Source of the DNA: Serratia ficaria
Lineage (GTDB): Bacteria; Pseudomonadota; Gammaproteobacteria; Enterobacterales; Enterobacteriaceae
DNA: 64,000 nt
Assembly: GCF_900187015.1 (NCBI RefSeq)
Contig: NZ_LT906479.1
Span: 1,488,001-1,552,000 of the forward strand
Direction: 5' to 3'
Below are positions 60,797-64,000 of this stretch, piece by piece. Under the pieces are notes generated by a model that was not told where the DNA came from, searched no databases, and saw only the letters and a program-made list of their open reading frames with translations. The translations under genes were made by a program, and so were the position numbers. Numbering within the stretch: position 1 is the first letter of the stretch; every line of letters starts with the position of its first letter.

Positions 60797-61040
60797 TCAG
60801 CTTAAAAAGGATTGGCTGAGCGGATCTCGGGAATGATGCAGCATTCACCTCCCGCCCCTGCTGTCGAAAATAAATCAGGTGGTTGGCGACGGGCAATACC
60901 CATAGACCGGGGCCGATTGCATCGATATTTCTGCCGAGTGGGTGGTGGCTAAGGTTATCGAAAGCCAGATGGAGGTGCAGCTGGAGGCCTTGCTGTATAC
61001 GCTGCCCAGCGCGCTGGCGCTGCTGGTTTTGATGCTGCAA
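60797..61040 (-). pseudogene. Frameshifted ParE/RelE-type toxin relic
   Basis: The minus-strand frame contains LGRNIDAIGPGLWVLPVANH followed by LIYFRQQGREV, which resembles the core of ParE toxins (GR-x-x-D-x-I-x-x-G-L-R-x-x-x-V-G-x-H-L-I-F-Y-R). Directly after GREV the frame is off by one base: the next frame reads MLHHSRDPLSQSF and stops, matching the usual V-L-H-x-x-x-D end. No start region or antitoxin partner is visible next to it. The gap it occupies (60790-61083) has no other gene that I recognise. Confidence 0.5.
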
Positions 61041-61083
61041 CGCGATTCCCGCCGACCTGCGTTGGCCCGGGAGTGCGAACGCA

Positions 61084-61596
61084 TTACAGCGTTTTGCTCA
61101 TATACCAGATGCCTATCGAGCCCTGGGCGCTGGTGTAGCAGGTCTCGCCGCAGATCTGCAGCCCCTGGCGCCGGTAAAAGCGCTGGGCGTCGGTGTTGCG
61201 CTGCAACACTTCCAGCCACAGCGTCTTTTGCCGGCGGTCGATGGCCCGCTGCTGTACCTGTTCGAACAGGCGCTGGCCATAGCCGCTGCCGGCATAACCC
61301 GGCAAAAAATAGATTTTCTGCAGCTCGGCGCCGCGGGTTTGGGTTGGCGCCAGCAGGCTGTCGAGGTTGAGCCGCGCATAGCCGATCAGCCGCTCCGCTT
61401 TATGGCAGAGCAGCCAGCAGACGGCGGGATCTTGCAGCGTTTGGCTCACCACTGGCATTGAGAAGTTTTGCGCCAGAAAGGCGGCCAACTCCGCCGGGTA
61501 GCGCCAAAGTTCGCCAAAGTGCGCCTGATAGGTGCGGATGCCGATGTCGCTCACCAGAGCGGCGTCGGCGAGGGTGGCCTGGCGGACAGTGAACAT
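61084..61596 (-). CDS. GNAT N-acetyltransferase
   Basis: The 170-residue protein has a GNAT fold resembling PaiA-type acetyltransferases: VRQATLADAALVSDIGIRTY, AELQKIYFLPGYAGSGYGQR with the acetyl-CoA loop, and VLQRNTDAQRFYRRQGLQIC. The substrate may be a polyamine or a small amine, but this is uncertain. It follows the toxin gene on the same strand by 25 bp and could be cotranscribed with the toxin-antitoxin pair. Confidence 0.82.
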   Translation of the reverse strand: MFTVRQATLADAALVSDIGIRTYQAHFGELWRYPAELAAFLAQNFSMPVVSQTLQDPAVCWLLCHKAERLIGYARLNLDSLLAPTQTRGAELQKIYFLPGYAGSGYGQRLFEQVQQRAIDRRQKTLWLEVLQRNTDAQRFYRRQGLQICGETCYTSAQGSIGIWYMSKTL

Positions 61597-61620
61597 CTGG
61601 ACCCCTTTGAGTAAGAAAAA

Positions 61621-61926
61621 TTACAGCCGTTGTTCCAGATGCCGGTGGGGCACCATCGCCTGATGCAGAACGGCCAGAACGGTAATGCCGGCTGGGCGGC
61701 TGCGGTAGTAGATCCTATGGCTGGCGTAAGGAAAACTGCGTATCTCTTCGCCCAAATCGTGAAAGTGGGCTTTACCCGCTTCCGGCATATCCGCCAGATG
61801 ATGCATGACATCTCTCAACTGCTCAAGATAGCGACGAGATTGTGCTTTGCCCCAGTGCTCGACGGTGAAATGACGAATAGCCAGCAGATCTTGTTGGGCC
61901 TGCGGGATGAGGTGAAACGTGGGCAT
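61621..61926 (-). CDS. ParE/RelE-family toxin
   Basis: The 101-residue protein has the ParE order: LIPQAQQDLLAIRHFTVEHW, SRRYLEQLRDVMHHLADMPE, GEEIRSFPYASHRIYYRSRP and VLAVLHQAMVPHRHLEQRL. ParE toxins block gyrase; RelE relatives cut mRNA, and this one lacks clear RelE catalytic residues, so ParE is preferred. I start at ATG 61924-61926, one base after the antitoxin stop. The partner upstream is of the Phd/YefM type. Confidence 0.85.
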   Translation of the reverse strand: MPTFHLIPQAQQDLLAIRHFTVEHWGKAQSRRYLEQLRDVMHHLADMPEAGKAHFHDLGEEIRSFPYASHRIYYRSRPAGITVLAVLHQAMVPHRHLEQRL

Positions 61927-61927
61927 A

Positions 61928-62188
61928 TCAGTCGGTTTCATCGGTGAGCAGATGGTTGAAGAAGGCATCGCCGTCTACCGCCTTACCCGCGTCTTCCTCG
62001 GCGGTGGCCTGCGCGATTTTTTGCTGCAGTGCGCGTAATTTGAGATCTTCCAGCGCCTGGTAGTCTTCTACCGACATGACGACCGCGACCGGTTTGCCGT
62101 TGCGATTGATTTGGACCGGTTCACGCTGTGCCTTGAGCAGTAAATCGCCGAATTGGGTTTTGGCCTCGTTCGCGGTGAGTGCGTACAT
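61928..62188 (-). CDS. Phd/YefM-family antitoxin
   Basis: The 86-residue protein begins MYALTANEAKTQFGDLLLKA and continues PVQINRNGKPVAVVMSVEDY, the Phd/YefM DNA-binding fold. Its C-terminus (LKLRALQQKIAQATAEEDAG) is the toxin-binding tail. It would neutralise the ParE-like toxin and repress the operon through the palindrome at 62206-62223. The order antitoxin then toxin, 1 bp apart, is standard. Confidence 0.88.
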   Translation of the reverse strand: MYALTANEAKTQFGDLLLKAQREPVQINRNGKPVAVVMSVEDYQALEDLKLRALQQKIAQATAEEDAGKAVDGDAFFNHLLTDETD

Positions 62189-62205
62189 TTAATCGCTCCA
62201 GTTAA

Positions 62206-62223
62206 TTAAATCGTTCGATTTAA
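62206..62223 (-). promoter_or_regulatory. Operator palindrome of the toxin-antitoxin operon
   Basis: TTAAATCGTTCGATTTAA is a perfect 18-bp inverted repeat ending 17 bp before the antitoxin start. It is a good candidate for antitoxin autoregulation. Confidence 0.7.
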
Positions 62224-62256
62224 CCATTATACGGTGCGATGAAAAAATCACCAATG

Positions 62257-63492
62257 TTATTCCGGTGTGCAGGTCTCGTTGGACAGATGCTGCGGCGTTT
62301 CGCGCCGGAAGCCCAGGCCGATGATGCGGCCGAACAGGCGCGGCAGCCAGCGGCTGTTGCCGACGCGGGTCATCAGGCTGGAGCCGCCGCCGGTGCGGCG
62401 TTTTTTCGGCCGGCGCCGGCTCATTTTAATTTGCAGAAACTGGGTGGCCTTGGTGGGGAAGCTGCGGCGGCGTTGCACCTGCCGCAGGTGCTTCAGCTGC
62501 AGGCGGTGCTGGCGCAGCGGCGGAATAATGGCGTTGGCGGTGGCCACCGCATCCTGAATCGCCAGGTTGACGCCGACGCCGCCGATCGGCGACATGGCGT
62601 GCGCGGCGTCGCCGATGCACAGCACCCCCGGCTTCGCCCAGCGATCCAGACGATCGATGCGAATGCTTAACAGTTTGACCTGATCCCAGCCGGCGATCTC
62701 CTGCAGGCGATCGTCCTGAAACGGCGCCACTTCGGCGATGTGCAGCAGAAACTTCTCCAGGCCACCCTGTTGGATCGTTTCAAAGCTGCCTTTGTCGATC
62801 GAATAGCCGCACTGCCAGTAGTCACCCCGATCGATCATGATGAAGTTTTGCTTCGGCCCGGTGTGGCCCATCGACCAGGCCGGATCGCCGGGCAGCTTGC
62901 CGAGCTTCATCCACAGCACGTCGCGCGGCGAACCGAACGACTGGCTGCTGAGCGCCGCCTGTTCCCGCACCAGCGAATTGCGCCCGTCGGTACCGACCAC
63001 CAGCTGACAGCGCACGCGTATCGGGCCTGCCGGGGTCTCGGCCAGCACCCCGCATGCCTGGCCGCGATCGTACAACAGCCGGTGCGCCCGCGCCGATTTG
63101 ATCAAGGTAAAATTGGGGAAAGCCGCGGCCTGTTCCGCCAGAAAGTTGAGAAACTCCCACTGCGGCATGAAGGCGATAAACTTGCAGCGCGTCGGCAGGC
63201 GGGTGAAGTCCGCCAGCGTAATGTCGCGCCCGGCGATCTCGGCGTGCAGCGTTTCGGCGCGCTGGTGCGGCAGCTCGAGCAGCGCATCGAGCAAGCCCAG
63301 CTGGTGCATGATTTCCAGCGTGGAAGGATGAATGGTGTCGCCGCGGAAATCGCGCAGGAAGTCGGCGTGCTTCTCCAGCACCGTGACGTTAATTCCCGCT
63401 CGCGCCAGCAGGTAGCCGAGCATCAGTCCGGCCGGGCCGCCGCCAACGATGCAGCAGGCGGTGGCGTAAGGTGTGATCGCGGATGGTGACAT
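62257..63492 (-). CDS. FAD-dependent monooxygenase (UbiH/PHBH-like)
   Basis: The 411-residue flavoprotein has the FAD site CCIVGGGPAGLMLGYLLARA with the second-strand Glu in VTVLEKHADFL, the middle motif LVVGTDGRNSLVREQAAL, and CIGDAAHAMSPIGGVGVNLA. This is the class A monooxygenase plan that hydroxylates aromatic or other small compounds with NAD(P)H and O2. The C-terminal 60 residues are unusually basic (KMSRRRPKKRRTGGG). I start at ATG 63490-63492. A Fur box lies 60 bp upstream. A LysR gene is divergent. Confidence 0.85.
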   Translation of the reverse strand: MSPSAITPYATACCIVGGGPAGLMLGYLLARAGINVTVLEKHADFLRDFRGDTIHPSTLEIMHQLGLLDALLELPHQRAETLHAEIAGRDITLADFTRLPTRCKFIAFMPQWEFLNFLAEQAAAFPNFTLIKSARAHRLLYDRGQACGVLAETPAGPIRVRCQLVVGTDGRNSLVREQAALSSQSFGSPRDVLWMKLGKLPGDPAWSMGHTGPKQNFIMIDRGDYWQCGYSIDKGSFETIQQGGLEKFLLHIAEVAPFQDDRLQEIAGWDQVKLLSIRIDRLDRWAKPGVLCIGDAAHAMSPIGGVGVNLAIQDAVATANAIIPPLRQHRLQLKHLRQVQRRRSFPTKATQFLQIKMSRRRPKKRRTGGGSSLMTRVGNSRWLPRLFGRIIGLGFRRETPQHLSNETCTPE

Positions 63493-63551
63493 GGCGGTTG
63501 GCTCCGAGAGACGATCCGCATCCGGCAGATGGTCATTGAAAATGCAGTATT

Positions 63552-63570
63552 GATAATGATTGTCAATATC
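63552..63570 (-). promoter_or_regulatory. Fur box upstream of the FAD monooxygenase gene
   Basis: GATAATGATTGTCAATATC matches the 19-bp Fur consensus GATAATGATAATCATTATC at 16 positions. It lies 60 bp before the start codon, where iron-loaded Fur would repress the gene. Confidence 0.75.
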
Positions 63571-63737
63571 ATGTTTGGCTGTCAACCCGCGGCGCAGTGT
63601 GGTCAAAAGGAAGACCGGCGCGAAACCCGCAGGGAGGGTATTGAAAGACGTTGACCCGCAGAGCGCGACGCGCCATCTTTAAACGGTAAAATTCGGCATT
63701 ATTCAGGCTAACAGTTCGCAAAATCAGGATGGTCAGC

Positions 63738-64000
63738 ATGCGGCGAATTACCTTCGATCTCGAGGACTTGCGCAGCTACGTCACCGGCGTTGAGCTGGGC
63801 AGCTTCGCCAGAGCGGCGGAGCGGCTGGGGCGCTCAACCTCGGCGGTCAGCGCGCATTTGAAAAAGCTGGAGCAGCAGGTGGGCGCGCCGATCCTGCGCA
63901 AGGCCGGGCGCGGCATGGTGATGACCGAGGCCGGCGAAACGCTGCTTGGCTACGCGCGGCGCCTGTTGGAGCTGAACGACGAGGCCGCCGCCGCGGTGCG
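63738..64000 (+). CDS. LysR-family regulator (partial, N-terminus)
   Basis: The frame runs off the right edge after 87 codons. It contains a LysR HTH: FDLEDLRSYVTGVELGSFAR, RLGRSTSAVSAHLKKLEQQV and APILRKAGRGMVMTEAGETL. I start at ATG 63738, eight bases after an AGGA; ATG 63729 (three codons earlier) is also possible. It is divergent from the Fur-box monooxygenase gene and may regulate it. Confidence 0.8.
   Translation, partial: MRRITFDLEDLRSYVTGVELGSFARAAERLGRSTSAVSAHLKKLEQQVGAPILRKAGRGMVMTEAGETLLGYARRLLELNDEAAAAV

Noticed and set aside
60942..61370. Plus-strand ORF of 142 codons after urtE
   Set aside because: It covers the antisense of the ParE relic and of the GNAT gene; the hydrophobic stretch is a mirror of Gln/His/Leu codons.

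Overview
The window looks like a stretch of core and semi-core chromosome from a GC-rich enterobacterium, most likely Serratia (S. marcescens group). The reasons are the many enterobacterial orthologues (YedI, YohC, Dld, DdlA, BglX, YajD, LsrK/LsrG, EamA, LgoTRD, YehS, YjaB), high coding GC with enterobacterial codon use, and the density of LysR/GntR/TetR regulators and GNAT acetyltransferases seen in soil-living Serratia. Genus is an inference. I see no rRNA, tRNA, insertion sequence, prophage or CRISPR array.

Layout. 1-8.3 kb: end of a GlcG/HbpS-like gene, yedI, three GNAT or hexapeptide acyltransferases, two EamA-type exporters, an NlpA/MetQ lipoprotein, a DUF1460 lipoprotein and yohC. 8.3-14.9 kb: a scar with an aldehyde dehydrogenase remnant and a small ORF, then dld, a ParD-like/map pair, ddlA, an amino-acid-binding protein and ybdL. 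15-22 kb: a LysR gene, bglX and a four-gene molybdate/tungstate-type ABC cluster behind a ModE-like site. 22-23.6 kb: a ParA ATPase plus ribbon-helix-helix protein surrounded by repeated GCTTATTAAGC-type palindromes, then yajD. 23.7-32 kb: LysR/MFS, lsrK and lsrG without the rest of lsr, eamA, a RIO kinase and cytoplasmic alpha-amylase. 32-39.5 kb: a MarR-GNAT fusion, two tandem DUF1471 genes with a TetR gene sharing one promoter design, a broken metQ-like gene, and MpaB, SUFU, cysteine hydrolase and beta-hydroxyacid dehydrogenase genes. 39.6-40.8 kb: a second tryptophanyl-tRNA synthetase behind a Trp-Trp leader peptide and a textbook attenuator. 40.8-48.8 kb: lgoT/lgoR/lgoD for L-galactonate, a phnCDEE phosphonate-type transporter, and yehS. 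49-60.8 kb: a urea operon (allophanate hydrolase, urea carboxylase, GntR regulator, urtABCDE) behind a sigma-54 promoter and an NtrC-like site, with a nonsense codon in urtA. 60.8-64 kb: a toxin relic, a GNAT gene, an intact ParE/Phd-type toxin-antitoxin pair, a Fur-box FAD monooxygenase and the start of a LysR gene.

How genes work together. The urea cluster imports urea and splits it via allophanate under nitrogen control. LgoT imports L-galactonate, LgoD oxidises it and LgoR regulates them. The Mol cluster would supply molybdate or tungstate when intracellular molybdate is low. The trpS paralogue would be induced when charged tRNA-Trp falls. The most distinctive parts are the chromosomal ParA/RHH cassette with its palindrome array, the attenuated second TrpRS, the ModE-linked Mol cluster with a leaderless ModA-like protein, and the TetR/DUF1471 unit. 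Coordinates and motifs were read by eye; no database search was run.
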